In this document: one piece after another, positions 21,168 through 33,464 of the stretch
Numbering within the stretch: position 1 is the first letter of the stretch
Layout of the letters: each line of letters starts with the position of its first letter
DNA from: Torreya grandis
Taxonomy: Eukaryota; Streptophyta; Pinopsida; Cupressales; Taxaceae
DNA length: 64,000 bases
Direction of reading: 5' to 3'
NCBI GenBank assembly: GCA_037957365.1
Contig: JARHVA010003524.1
Location: 1,872,501-1,936,500 of the forward strand
Translations under genes and position numbers: made by a program
The notes under the pieces: generated by a model
The model's database searches: none
What the model was told of the DNA's origin: nothing
What the model saw: the letters and a program-made list of their open reading frames with translations, nothing else

Positions 21168-21932
21168 ATGGCTAGTAAACATGCTTTACCAACATTCAAT
21201 ACTAAAAATCCTATACACCTCAATACCTATGTTGATATCCTTCCCAATGCCACCAAGAGTGTTCTCACTTTAAATGGGGAAGGTCTTATCATCCCAAGTG
21301 AACATATTAGGGACATTTCTAACTTATGCAATTTCCATAATGTCACTAAAGTTAACATTGCATTCATGTTACTTGCCATGTCTCTTAGGGGAAAATACCT
21401 TGATTGGTATAGAACATTTTCAGGAGGATGTATCACCATTTGGGATGAGATTGTAGATTTTTTGACTCAAAGGTTTGAAGATAAAAGTGATCAGACATCA
21501 CTCATTCATTAGATGAATGTGATTCAAAGAGGTCCTAAAGAAAAAATGCATGAATTCTATGAGAGGTTTCAAATAACATGTTATAGGCTGCCACCTCCCA
21601 TGAGACCCCCTACAAGTTTTGTTTTTCTAACATACCTAAGAGCTATTGGGACGAATATAGCGGTCATGTTGTATTCCATGGGTGGGTACACTTTGCCTAA
21701 AGCCTATGACATAACCATTAGAGATGAGACTGGTTTAATCCAAGATAGTAAACTTAATCCAAAAATATCTATGCCTATTTTTCCGAACATGTTTTCTACT
21801 CCTCCAAGACTTACTCCAATTCTAAGTCTTAGCAAAAAGTCTAGCGCTGTCCCAAAGAAGTCAAAAGGTACCATTGATTGGGAGGTAAGATCTAAGGCCT
21901 TAGAATCCCAAGTTAAGAAACTAAATCTATAA
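21168..21932 (+). pseudogene. Gag remnant, Ty3/gypsy (Tat-like)
   Basis: One frame of 255 codons from ATG 21168, broken only by TAG at 21510-21512. The retrotransposon gag core is recognisable: AFMLLAMSLRGKYLDWYRTF, then ITIWDEIVDFLTQRFED, and after the stop RGPKEKMHEFYERFQITCY. This order (a W-Y core, 'tWdel...F..RF', then 'GP.E.l.e...RF') is that of plant Ty3 gag proteins. A tail with SKALESQVKKLNL could be a short coiled coil. No zinc knuckle is seen. It is followed by a proline-rich linker and a protease block, which fits a Tat-type gag-pro polyprotein. Confidence 0.8.
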
Positions 21933-22324
21933 TATGGATATCACCAAAATCCCTACTCTTATCTTTCACAATAAAATAGATTCCTAACTCAAAAATATGG
22001 TCAAGGGATGGGACAAGGTCAGCCTAACTTTAATAAGACACCCAATACCTATAATCCAACCTCTACTTCCAACACAAGAGCCATGGTTCTAGTCCATAGT
22101 AACTTGGTTCAAGGAGAAGAATGGTAGCTTCAAGGATGGTATATTAATGCTAATATAGGTGAGGGACAAGCTTTGGTATCTCAAGGAGGGCCTACTCCTC
22201 AATTGATAACAGAAGATGAGAACTTCATGAAAGCAAAAACAAATAAAGGATGACAGCCTCAAGGAGTGAGCCTTACAAACTTTCAAGTGGAAGATACACT
22301 TATCCTTAATTAGAGTGATTAAAT

Positions 22325-23410
22325 TGCAGCCAACACAAGGTCAAAGAGAAGAGCCTTGGGAGATATTCATGATGGAGACACAAGTCCAAACAATCTTCCT
22401 CCAAGGCCACAAGGTGTGAAAGCAAATGTGGCAGCCCCTACAAATCTTGCACCTCTTCGAAATCAGAATGTGGGAAGGGTGACTCAAAGTACTCTTTTGC
22501 CTCAAGGTCAAGGCACTTCTTTGCCTCCAAGGATACAAGAAAAGGTGAGTGTTCCTTATTTGAATATTATTGATTATTTGAAGAATGTTAAGACTAGTAT
22601 ATCTCTTTGGGAAGTACTCCACATACCCGATCAAAAATAACTACTTCAAGAGAAGCTATCCCAAACACATATTAGTCCTCAACCATCAAGACATGGTGGT
22701 GTATCCCTTACTAATTATCCTACTCACATTTTTGAACGCTCAACCAAATCTGAAAATCCCCCACCTTTCTATCTTACACTCATTGTAGGAGACAAGCTTG
22801 TTCACAATTACATTGTGAATAGTGGGGCAAGCACTTCAGTTATGCCCAAACTTGTGGTAGACAAGTTGGGATTGAAGTATGAGCCATATAGAAAGGGAGT
22901 GTTTCAAATTTATGGGACAATAACTATGTAAAGATCATCAAAATTTTGATATTTTTCTTGCAAGACGTTCCATGCTTTCCAATCCTTTAATACATAGTGG
23001 TGGTAGATCTGCCTGCTCACTTTACTATTTGCCTATCAAGGGATTTCACCACCAAGATAAGAGGATATATATTAGTTTATTGCTCCTTATTGGCCTTTAG
23101 AGGATGGTATGGAGCAAAGGTGACTTTTAGAACACAACCATTGGCCAAGTTATACATTAAGTCATATGTAGAAGTAAGTTCTAATCTGAATTATACCATT
23201 AACGATCAAAAATAGCATGTTATGGATGATGGAGCATCTTCCAAACTTGAAGTAATACATTAAGCCATATTTTACTAGATTAGTATGGTGATGAAAATTA
23301 TGGACATGATCCATATAATTTAATTGAAGAGACAAACCTTGGCACATACATCATCCATGATGAAGGTCATGAACATTCTGAGGTAAGCCTTGATGAGGAC
23401 AAGGTGGTTT
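22325..23410 (+). pseudogene. Linker and protease remnant, Ty3/gypsy (Tat-like)
   Basis: Continues the element above in several frames. A Pro/Gln-rich linker is followed by YLNIIDYLKNVKTSISLWEV, the conserved stretch before protease in Tat-type polyproteins. Then comes the retropepsin block with NSGASTSVMPKLVVDKLGL (active-site DSG reads NSG, so the catalytic aspartate is lost) at about 22815-22880. After a shift, VVVDLPAHFTICLSRDFTTK is followed by GYILVYCSLLAFRGWYG near 23000-23110, typical of the region between protease and RT. A further open stretch, NLIEETNLGTYIIHDEGHEH, leads to about 23400, where it gives way without a gap to a copia gag. RT, RNase H and integrase are missing. Confidence 0.75.
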
Positions 23411-23414
23411 TTCT

Positions 23415-25240
23415 ACAAGCAAGGCTCTATTGTTTAATAGATCCAATTATAATTTTTGTAGTGTCAAGATGAGGACATATATGATGTCTCAAGGTCATGA
23501 TGTTTGGCAATCAGTCTTGGATGGATATACTACACCCCCTATTCCTCCTATAGATGTAACAGGAAATAAGGCTAGTGATAATAATTCAAAAGCAATGAAT
23601 GGTAGTATGTGTGGCCTATCAGAGGCAAAAATTGTGAAGGTGATGTACTATATGTCTACTAAATAAATGTGGAAAAATTTGAAGACTATTCATGAGGGAG
23701 ACTCCAAGGTCAAGTTGGTTAAGTTGCAAACCCATAGAAGATAATTTGGAAGCTTGAAAATGAATGAAGATGAGACCATTGTAGCCTACCTATTAAGGGT
23801 TGATGAAGTTTTCAACATCATAAGAGGCCTAGGTGAAGAATTAAAAGAGTCTATTGTTATTCAAAATGTTTTGAGATCTTTTACTCCCAAATTTGACTCT
23901 AAGGTATATGTTGTTGAAGAGATGAAAGATATAAATAAACTAGAGATGGATGGACTTCATGGCACCCTAACAACCTATGAGATTAGGACAAGTGAAGGAA
24001 GACCTGAAAAAAGGAAGTTGCATTCAACATAGAAAAGCAACCAAAGGAAAAGAAGACACCAGGTAAGAAATTCAAAGATAATGATGAATCTGATATTGGT
24101 GATGATGAGTTGATAGCTATGTTTGCAAGAAAGTTGAAGATAGGTTCAAGTAAATACAAGAGCAAATTGCCCTTTAAATACTTCAATTATGGAGAGATTG
24201 GACACTTTGATAATAGGTTACCTCATAATAATAAGGAAAAGGATGATGAAGGTCATTATGATGATAAAAGGTCCTATAGGTTTGATAAGAGCAAGAAAAT
24301 ATTTACACGGTATGATGATAAGAAGAAGTTTTTCAAGAATAAAAGAAGTTTATACACCAAGGAAGATTAAAAATTATCTAATGAGAGTGAGAGAAGTAAT
24401 TTTGAGAGTGACCATGAAGGTGATGGCCCTGATGTCAATGAAGTTATCTTCATGGCTGAGGAAGTAAACTGTTCAAATCAAGAAAAGTCCATATGGATTG
24501 GATGTGTTGTTGGTGATTCAAATAAAGAAGATGATGAGGTATACTTTGAGGCTGAGTTGATGAATACTCTATATGAAATAAAGATGGTAAAGAATGAGCA
24601 TAGGGTTATTAGTTCTCTCATCAAAGACTATGAGAAGTAAATCAACTTGTTTGAAGTTAGACTAAGTAACAACTCCAAGGATCAAGAGGAAATAGTCAAA
24701 CAGGTGGAGACTCAACTTGAGATTGTGACTGCTAGTCTAAATACCAAAGAAGAAGAATGTGCAACGCATGTAACTAAAGTGGATTCCTTGATATCTAATT
24801 TGGATCAAACATCAAGTAAGTTTAAGTCCTTTGTGAGGTTTGAAAAGAGTACCAATGATCTAGACAACATCTTGAGTAGTCAAAAGACTTCTAATGATAA
24901 AACATGACTTGGTTTCAATGGAGATCAAAAGAAGAACATTAATATGATCAAGAAGGTCAATGATCAAGCAAATAATGAGGGTGATGGAAGATTGAAGGCT
25001 AATACTATCAGGCATCCTAATTCTATAAGGTATGCTAACCCTTTCAATGGTTATTGTTATTCATGTAACTAATTTGGTCATAGAGCAAAGCATTGTAGAA
25101 GGCCCTCCAAGAATAAATATGCATGGAACTATGAGGAGATTCATAATTCAAGAGGTATGGGTCATGGTGTGTTTCCATCAAAATGAATAGAGTGTTTCAA
25201 TAGTGAAAAGGTTGGTCATATTATAAGCATGGTTTTTCAA
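23415..25240 (+). pseudogene. Gag remnant, Ty1/copia (UBN2 type)
   Basis: A copia gag of the UBN2/DUF4219 kind. In order: LFNRSNYNFCSVKMRTYMMS and GHDVWQSVLDGYTTPP, MCGLSEAKIVKVMYYMSTK, FGSLKMNEDETIVAYLLRVD, VLRSFTPKFDSKVYVVEEMK and MDGLHGTLTTYEIRTSEGRP. Next is a degraded zinc knuckle near 24178 (FKYFNYGEIGHFDN, with the three cysteines changed) and a Lys/Asp-rich stretch. A likely coiled coil follows (24.64-24.9 kb). A second zinc knuckle near 25055 keeps all four ligands (C-x2-C-x4-H-x4-C) but has an in-frame stop inside it. Stops every few hundred bases make it dead. No protease, integrase or RT follows before the PPT at 26032, so this copy is gag-only. Confidence 0.85.
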
Positions 25241-26031
25241 GACAAAAAAAGAAAGTTGAGGCTCGTAGAGTATAAGAAAGAAGACAAGACAATGAGTGGA
25301 AACTCAAGGTAGCTAAGGTTGATGACTAGTCTACAAGTCCAAGTGGACTATTTTCCATGGTGGAGCATAGTCAAGATGCAAAGGAATGCCAAGAATTATC
25401 TCTATCAACTCAGATTGTTGATGAAAGAGTCAAGACCAATGGACCAAGTCAGAATGTTGTTCAAACAAATATTGAGGAGGACAAGCCAAAAGGACTATTC
25501 AAGCCTAAGAGGATCATGAAGGAAGTTTAGTCTAGTAAGGACATGGAGATCTGTGGATCTCTTGAGTTTATGTTTTTTTAGTTCCCTATAGTAGAGGTGA
25601 CTCCATTAGGCTTCATGGAGGCACTCAGCTAGTAAGTAAGAAGCATGAAGGATGCTTGGTCTTAGGGGGAGTTTTTGTGTTATTTGTTGACATTAAAATT
25701 CAAGGTTCAATCAAGATTTTTCTACATGTGTGATCATGAGATATTGGTCATAAATAGTTTTTATTATGACTTGATCAAACCAAGTCATAGTCTTGATAAT
25801 GTTTGAATTTCTCATGAAGATAAGGGGAACCAATCATACTCCAAGAGTAGGTATGTAAGATTGATTTGTGTTAAGTTTGTTTAAATATAAAAGGTGTGTT
25901 ATTTTAGGTCCAAGTATACTATATTTTCCAAGAAGATGACCCTTTGTCATTAATGTCAAAGGGGGTGAAATTTCACGTTAGGGAGCTGTGACCGATCAAT
26001 TTTTTTGTGTGTAAATGTTGCCATCAATGAC
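25241..26031 (+). other. Non-coding 3' region of the gag-only copia element
   Basis: A weak continuation of the gag tail, then no coding signal. Ends with 'tgtcaaagggggtgaaa' and 'gacaaagggggagatt', the second being the PPT. Confidence 0.5.
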
Positions 26032-26043
26032 AAAGGGGGAGAT
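26032..26043 (+). promoter_or_regulatory. Polypurine tract of the copia element
   Basis: CAAAGGGGGAGA followed by TTGTTGAGG; this is the usual copia arrangement before a TGTTGA-type LTR start. Confidence 0.75.
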
Positions 26044-26044
26044 T

Positions 26045-29000
26045 GTTGAGGTATGTTCCTATTGTTGGTGTTGAAGTATTTTTATTGTAACTAGTTTCAA
26101 TGTCAAGTCATTTATGTCAAAGACAAGATCATGGTACAAGGTAATCTACTGTTGTGTACTAGGTGTCTTGAGAAGCCTAGTCTAGCCCTAAGAAAAGGTG
26201 CATGTATGAAGCATAGTGAAGATTGGATATTTGTGTCAATAAAAGAATGAGAGAGTATAAAAATTTGTGTTAACATGATCAAGAGGCAATGAAGCTTTCA
26301 GATGAGTTCCAAGGTCATGTTTTGAGGCTTAGTCCTTACATAAAGAAACCTAGTGAGGAGGCACAAGCTTGGTAACTGATGAAGTAAGTAGTCTAAGGAT
26401 TGTGAGATGATGGGTGGAAGTGTTTGAGTAAGGTATGAGGTCATTTTAAATTATAATATTGTTTTGAAAATAGTACAATAGGTTTCAAGGTGTGATCATG
26501 GTCTTAGTATGACTAGTAGTTTAAGGCCTAGTGTGCAAAGAGACCTAATGTGGCCTAATGAGGGGTCCAGTTCATTTTAAAAGGTTCCAGAGATATTAAA
26601 ATCATCAATATAGGTGTGAGAGGTTGTGTTAAGTTTTTTACCAAATTTGAGGTCATGCCTAAATGATAAAGCATGAAAATTGGTGTTAAGGTTTTCTGTG
26701 TGCACAAAATGGGGTATTATAGACTTGAGAAGGAATTTCTTATGATTGTTGGAACATGAATTTGAATGATATAATGAGTATTTCATGGAAGTTATGAGGT
26801 TCCTATATTTATTTTCCTAGCATTATTTTTGGAGTTGAGGGGCAATCCTTTATGAATGATTGCTAAGAAGGGAAACCAATCAAAACCCTCCTAAAACCCT
26901 CATAATGACCCGATAGGAAAGATATTGTCAGTTATAGATCATAATGGTTTTTTTTTTAATCTAGTTTTATGTTTGGAACATGTAAAGGACTCTTTTATGT
27001 TTCTACAGGTGGTTTTGTTTTGACATAAGAGTGAGTAGAATCTATATAAAACCCTTGTTTCTCAGAATTTTGATATAATAGGCAGGGTTGACTAATTCAA
27101 AGCATGAAATTGGAGGATGATGTGTGAGACTTGTAGTTTGTGACCATGTAATATTATGATCATTTTTTATACCTAAAATGTGTTAAACTTGTCATGGAAG
27201 TTTTCATATCTCTAAAAGGGCCTAATGAGCAAGACAATGAGAAAACTAGGCAATAGTGAGAAAGAGACTAGGGATTAGTTACAGAGGATTAAGGATGGAT
27301 ACAAATTCATGGGTTAATTTTTAAAGAGATATAAATAATATCCCATTTTTTTATAAGTTTTTTTTATTCACATAAACATGCTAAAAGTTTTTCTCAAAGT
27401 GATATGTCAACACATTGAAGTCTGTGTATGGTGAAGATGTGAGATTAGTCTGTAAGACCAATATTGATATAAAACCTTATAATATATATTTTAAAATATT
27501 ATATAAGTATGATTAAGGTTTATATTAACCCATTTTAATATCATAAAAGTGTTCCCATATGTGTTCTAATCCCTGATCTTCTCGACTATGTTTTTGGAGC
27601 TACAGGCAATTTTTTGTGTATGAGTGAGAATGTTGTTCCTGAGTCTTTTTGATTAGAGTTGATGAATAAAATTAACATGAATTTATTATTTACATATATT
27701 ATGTTAATTTTAACACAATTTTATCCATAATAAACTCCTATGAAGGTGTGAAAATTCAAAGGCTTTTGACTAGGTTCTTAAGGCCTGTGTGTAGTTCTAA
27801 GTGAGCATATGAAGTTGATCAGTTTGAGGTCTTTTTCCTTGTTTGGTGAATTATAATGGAATTGGTGTTGAACCTGAAGTAATTAAGGTTAAATAAATGT
27901 TATTTTTTAGTATGGTTATGTGGAAAATTTGAGGGTATGATTCATATTTACAAGACAAACTTTCTGGCAGTAAGAAGGCCTAATGGTGAGTAGACCTAAT
28001 TGTGTGGTTCAAGGAGTGAGATGAGATAAATGGTGTTGGGGACATAAGGTGAGATTATTATGGGTATATTTTAAGTTATTATGAATTTTTTAATCCATTT
28101 TTTGGGCTCAAGGTGTTCCAAGGAGGTCTAAGTGAAATGTGTGCTTAGAGAAGGCCTAATTGCATTAGGTCTCTATTAGGCCTAATGATAGTTTTGGCCC
28201 TTAAGGGTAATGACCGACCTATGTGGCATTTGTTTCACTTGTGAAATGTGTTTTTTGATATATTTAAAGGATTATAAAAGTATGGATAGGTTCTTATCTG
28301 ACCAAGATGGGTGAGATCAAGAGTCAAGTATAAAGAAAAGGTCTAATAGGCCTAAACTGACTAGTTAGGATATTGAGCATATAAGTGAATGATATAGAGT
28401 TTTTGGAAACCAAGAAAAGGGATTGGATATAATTATATAGGTTTGATTAATATTAAATTAATATATAACTATGTTTCTATAGGTAATGATCAAGGTCATA
28501 ATATCTAATTTTATTAAGGAAAGGGCTAGTTGAGCGAGAAGGCCCAATAGGCTATTTGAGAGAAATATAAGAGTGAGAAGAGAAAAAGAAGGAGGTCATA
28601 TTTAGTTGAGTGAGAAATATGTGTTCAAATTTGATCATAATTTCAAGGTATTTGAGTTGGTGCTGAGTTATCTAGGGGTTTGAGAGCCTCCTTGTAAGTT
28701 AGTGCTTGCTAAAGGACTAGTTGAGTTGGTGCTTGACTAGTGATTGGTTGGTGATCCTTGTGTGGTTGGTGCCTCACTAAAAGTTTGATTATTTACTTAT
28801 AGTAATATATTAAAAGCTATGTATCAATGGTTTTTATCCCCCAAGAGGTTTTCCCACATATATCCTATGTTCTTATGTTGTTTACTTTCATATATGCTTG
28901 TGTATGCATTGGTTAATGTATGTATGTGAATGAATGCTTCATGGATGTTAAGTGAAATTGAAATATTGTTTTAAAAAAATTATTCACCCCCATATTAGTA
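26045..29000 (+). repeat. Apparent very long copia 3' LTR
   Basis: Starts TGTTGAGGTATG right after the PPT. Near 28830-28990 the text matches the style of copia LTR ends: a tatcccccaagaggttttcc segment, then gtgaaattgaaat...attcaccccc. Between them is about 2.7 kb of non-coding DNA full of gcctaatgag/aggcctaa words. No 5' partner is present, so the length is provisional. Either the LTR is unusually long or something has inserted into it. Confidence 0.4.
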
Positions 29001-29640
29001 GTTATAATTAAAACACACCCACATTTTGATACAATCTCAACATCTAGGTTAAACACACCTGGTTTTACATCCCAAGACTATTGTGTGGTTACTACAAAAA
29101 CATTTCTTGTGATATCCTCTTTCAGCCCCTGCAGAACCTTGTAACTATTCTCATCATGAGTGTGAGATTTAAAAAAATTATAGAACATGCTATGATATTT
29201 GTGTGCATACTAATGTAATAAGTGACATTTCACAGTAACAAGTCTTATAGTGTAATAAATTTTGCATAAATTTGTCTTAATCTTTGGATATTCATTATTG
29301 TGATGTCCCTCTTACCTGTAATAAATACACCATACTGACACTCATAGTTTATTTCCCTCTTATAATTTATCCATTTTTAATAAGACTACATCTATATTAG
29401 CATCAATTTTTATAACACAAGGAGGACACTCTCCATAGTATTCCATTTGTGCCACTTAGATCGCATCAGATCTTGTTTTGGATTTTTAGTGAATTAAGCT
29501 TGTGTTATGGCAAACTGAATCTTGGTTCATAGACCTTATATGAACCAAAAAACTTTATATAAGTTTTTAAATTAGAATTTTACCCTATTCATCACTTTTT
29601 GTGAATCTATGATCATAATCTTAGACAATTATCTTGGTGT
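29001..29640. other. Unassigned stretch
   Basis: AT-rich; minus-strand reading continues the decayed ORF region to the right but without recognisable motifs. Confidence 0.4.
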
Positions 29641-31640
29641 ATGCCTGATCTCCTTAAAATATTGAATAGTTTGACTCACACACTTCTTAGTATATTTTCT
29701 CTTATCAATTTATCTTTGACATGTGTAAGAGTTATTTTTCTAGGGTTATTTTTAAATATGAACTCTAAATTTTTACCAGTCAAATCTCTTATGATTTTTA
29801 AATTTTTATCGTCATCAACTATCACATATTTAACTTTCCATTTCATTTCACAGGTTAGCAGATATGGTTCTAGGTATGTGGACCCATCATACATTATCAA
29901 AGCAACAAAATATTCTGCTTGAAAGGCCATATTTATTGTAATGGCACTAGATACAACTGGCTTTCTTGGGGTTGATTTTACTATAGTCTAAAACATATTA
30001 GAGTCAACAAAATTTCCAAATTCATTCTTATGCTTTCCTAATTTCTTTACAACTACATCAAACCACTTCTTAGTTTTAATGTATTCTAGAATTTTATTCT
30101 TATATATTAAATTAGGCATATGGGATGTGTCACCTTGGAGTGAATGAACCATATCTAAAATTTCTATCCTACCCAAACTTGAATTTACCTTGTGTTTCAT
30201 TGTGACTTCTTTGAGAGACTTCCCTTCTTCATCCCCATATAATTGTTGCCTCAATAATTTTTCCCTAAGTATATTTTTAAGTTAATATAGTTACTTATTT
30301 GCAACCTATTTTTAGTATCCCAATATCTTCTTTATTCTCTTTCCAAGCCAATTCTTAATTCCCAATCATTTTACACATTTTATGTGGTTCTCATGGTTCC
30401 TTTGGTTTCTTTCGATGCTCTGTGCTCCTCAAATTTGGATTCTCTATATTATTCTAGAGGTCTAGTTCCTCCCATTTTCTTCATAGTTTCCTAACTACTC
30501 ATAATTGTAGTTACTTGTGGGCCTTTGTATTTTAAACAACTCTGCTTATTCCATCTCTTCTATTGTTGTAACTCTCATTAAAGTCCCATAATTAATTTCT
30601 CATTTTTTTCTCTATGCTATCCATTTATTGGGTTTAGGTTTAGGTTTCTTGGTTCCATTGTTATTCATTCAACTCTTAATATGCATCCCCATAGAGCCAT
30701 AAGAGATTACTCCATATTGGCTGGTATTAACACTAAGGTCTTTTCCACAACCAACATTTTCAACAACATAAGAAGTAGCTACAATTTTTTCCCTAGATTC
30801 CTCTAAAAAATAGGGGTTACGTAGCTTTAAATGCAATAAATCCCTGAACAACAAATTTTGTGACATACCCATCAATTATAATCCTTCCCCAATAGTCAAT
30901 CATACAGGTCTAGTTAGTATATAACTTGCACAATTTTTTCAAACTTATTCATTCCAAGAAAAATGGTCAATTTATTGTGATTTGAAGCAACAAAATTCAA
31001 GTCTAGACAACCTTGCTACTAACAACTCAGGCAACTCACCAAAATATTTCATAAATTTTGTCATGGATATGTTCATAAATGATCTCTTCTATATAACCTC
31101 ATATTGTTTTGAATTCTTCCTCTATGAATTTATGTATCCTTTTGTCCAACCAATTTTCAGTATCATTTTGGGTTAGTATCCATTTCATCATATTTGGGTC
31201 CCTACAATAAAACCATTGTTAGTAACAATCCTTAAAATCAACCATCAAGACATGTTAATTATTTTAGTCTATGAGATTATGATGTGACTTTGAATCTTCT
31301 ATAGGAATATCTAAACTTTATGCATGTTTAGGTGCAACTCTTTCTTCATGTTGTCATTAGTGTTTATACCTTAACAAGAGCTTTACCCATTCAGAGAGTT
31401 TGATAATTACTAACCAGGATACATTCAGTTGTAAGGAAGATGTTGTTAATTCAAGGATGAACCACATGAAAAAACTATACTTTGGAATAAAATACTTTAA
31501 TGAATACCATTTATTGATCTCTATTAAATTAAAGTTCAAGTTCAACCTCTTTTTTTTATTAAAAAACATACTATACATAATGTTGCCAAGATACTCTGAC
31601 TCTTCATTTCCATGACTTTTCATCTCCAAGATCAAAGGGA
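29641..31640 (-). pseudogene. Unrecognised decayed coding region
   Basis: Read on the minus strand, four protein-like segments follow one another: 31635-31357, 30875-30669 (NLLFRDLLHLKLRNPYFLEE), 30254-29988 (KILEYIKTKKWFDVVVKKLG, NEFGNFVDSNMF) and 29930-29676 (AEYFVALIMYDGSTYLEPYL, KWKVKYVIVDDDKNLKIIRD). The last two follow each other closely in compatible order and have mixed hydrophobic/charged composition like real protein, unlike the chance frames elsewhere. I do not recognise the family. It may be an accessory ORF of a transposable element or a decayed host-derived gene. Stops and frameshifts interrupt it. Confidence 0.35.
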
Positions 31641-31697
31641 CTATTCCAATTCCATGAACTTAAACTTAATACAAAATACCATATATTATACAAAATG

Positions 31698-31702
31698 TGG
31701 TA
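31698..31702. repeat. Target site duplication TGGTA (left)
   Basis: TGGTA directly before the 5' LTR; matched by 34570-34574. Confidence 0.9.
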
Positions 31703-32242
31703 TGATCCGGACAACAATTCAGATGACAATTCGGGTAATGGGTCCACCCCATTTGATGGCAGAACTTCTGGGAGCCATAACTTTTACACCGTAGCTCTAA
31801 TTGACTCACTGTTTAAACTGTTGGAAAGCTAATAATGAGGAGAACATCGTGAGATGTAATTGAGTTCTACTCAATGAAGTTTGACCCCCTAAAACCCAAC
31901 GGAAGTGTCCCAAATTTCAATTTTAGTCGTGCAGTCTAAAAATAGTAAGTTTCTAAAAATAGTAATTCCTCGAATTCTGTATTGTTGTAAATCATGGAAG
32001 TTGAGCCAATTCATCTCCCTTGAGATTGGTGACCTTCCATATCCTCCCCACACCTTCAAAACATGTATAAATGAATATGTAACCCGAAATGGAACTCAGA
32101 CATCTCTTCTCAGAGATAAGCATATGTTTGGGTCCGCAATTTTGATAAATAAAACATCTCTTTTCAGAGATAGCATTATTTGAATTGTGTTGTTCTTATT
32201 TTCTGAATTATCTTTCAACCAAAGCTTTCAAGTTTTGGATCA
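31703..32242 (+). repeat. 5' LTR of the Ty3 deletion derivative
   Basis: TGATCCGGACAAC...TTTTGGATCA, 540 bases. Carries an AATAAA at 32148-32153 flanked by two small hairpins of type ATCTCT-n4-AGAGAT. Confidence 0.95.
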
Positions 32243-32243
32243 G

Positions 32244-32256
32244 TGGTATCAAAGCA
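32244..32256 (+). promoter_or_regulatory. Primer binding site (tRNA-iMet type)
   Basis: TGGTATCAAAGCA, one mismatch from the plant initiator-Met primer sequence, one base after the LTR. Confidence 0.9.
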
Positions 32257-32366
32257 ATTTGTCTTGAGAGTGTATGATCCCAAGGACGAGGTCAGGCTAC
32301 AAGAAGCTTGGGTGGGAAACAACAGAGCTTCCAAATTTTCCACCTGATCGCTCTAAATGACTTCAA

Positions 32367-33464
32367 ATGGCAGACGACACTGAGACATTTGATCCTTTCA
32401 AGGAAATGGTGAATGAAGCCCTCTAACGACAACAAGGACAGATGCTAGAATAGTTTGCCCAAATTCTTCAAACACTTCTGATGGGAAATCCTGGCTCCGC
32501 GGCTCCACTTCTTGGCTCCTCAACCAGGGAACATCCTTTCAGTGCCCCAACACCCTTCAAGGTCCAGGTAAATTTTGATATTCCTAAATTTGAAGGCAAA
32601 ATCAATGCCGATGCAGTAGAAAATTGGTTGGATCAATTGTCTTCCTACTTCTCTGTAAATAATTTCACCGATGGAGAAAATATTACTTTTGCTCTTTTGA
32701 AATCAACATTGCCTGTGAAAAACTGGTGGGAAGTGTATAAAAAGAGGTTCAGTATAGATGACATTGGCCTTGAGGTGGAACCTGCCTGGGATAATTTTGT
32801 GGAAGCGGTGAAAGAAGAATACTATCCCATCGGAGCATATGATGATCTCTACATACAGTGGCAACAACTTCGCCAAGGTAAGGAATAATCTGTTCAAGAT
32901 TACACTGACATTTTTCATTCTCTATCTGTGATATTAGGCATCCAAGAAAGTGAGAAACACAAGGTTCTCAAATATCGTGGCAGACTACAATGGTACATAT
33001 GGGGAGAAATGAAACTCTTCAATTTAGAAACCATCGGTGAGGCATACAAGTTCGCAGTGAAGATTAAGCAAAAGCATGGAAGAATGAATATAAAGAATCA
33101 GTCTTCAAAATGGAAAAGTGAGAAAGAAGGCCAAAATTGGAAGCAAAAGGAAGGAAAGATTGGGACGTGGTGTGATTATCACAAATCTGGAACTCACTCC
33201 AAAGAAGAATGTCAAGCTATCAAATCACTTCTTTCTGAGTCACAATCCTCTGCTCTACCTCATACAGACCCTACATTCGAAGAGGTTGAAGAAGAAATTA
33301 TAGATGCTGATCCTGAAGCCATTATTGCTTTATCACAGACACACGACAAGATGCTAGATGACAAGGAAAGGTTGTTTCACTCTAAGTTATGGGTGAAAGG
33401 TAAGCCTCTACATTTCATTCTTGATAGTGGAGTCAAAAGAATTTACTCTATGCTAATGTTATGA
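32367..33464 (+). pseudogene. Gag and start of protease, Ty3/gypsy
   Basis: The ATG at 32367 opens a frame that continues to 33464 with three in-frame stops: two before 32481 and TAA at 32886. The gag core is clear: NFDIPKFEGKINADAVENWL (the 'P.FdG....A..Wl' block), then TFALLKSTLPVKNWWEVYKK, AWDNFVEAVKEEYYP and YIQWQQLRQGKE, and after the stop SVQDYTDIFHSLSVILGI. A CX2-type knuckle near 33170 reads WCDYHKSGTHSKEEC, with one cysteine position changed. The frame ends in the retropepsin entry KPLHFILDSGVKR (DSG intact). A frameshift then moves the protease to the next frame (see 33461-34025). Confidence 0.88.
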
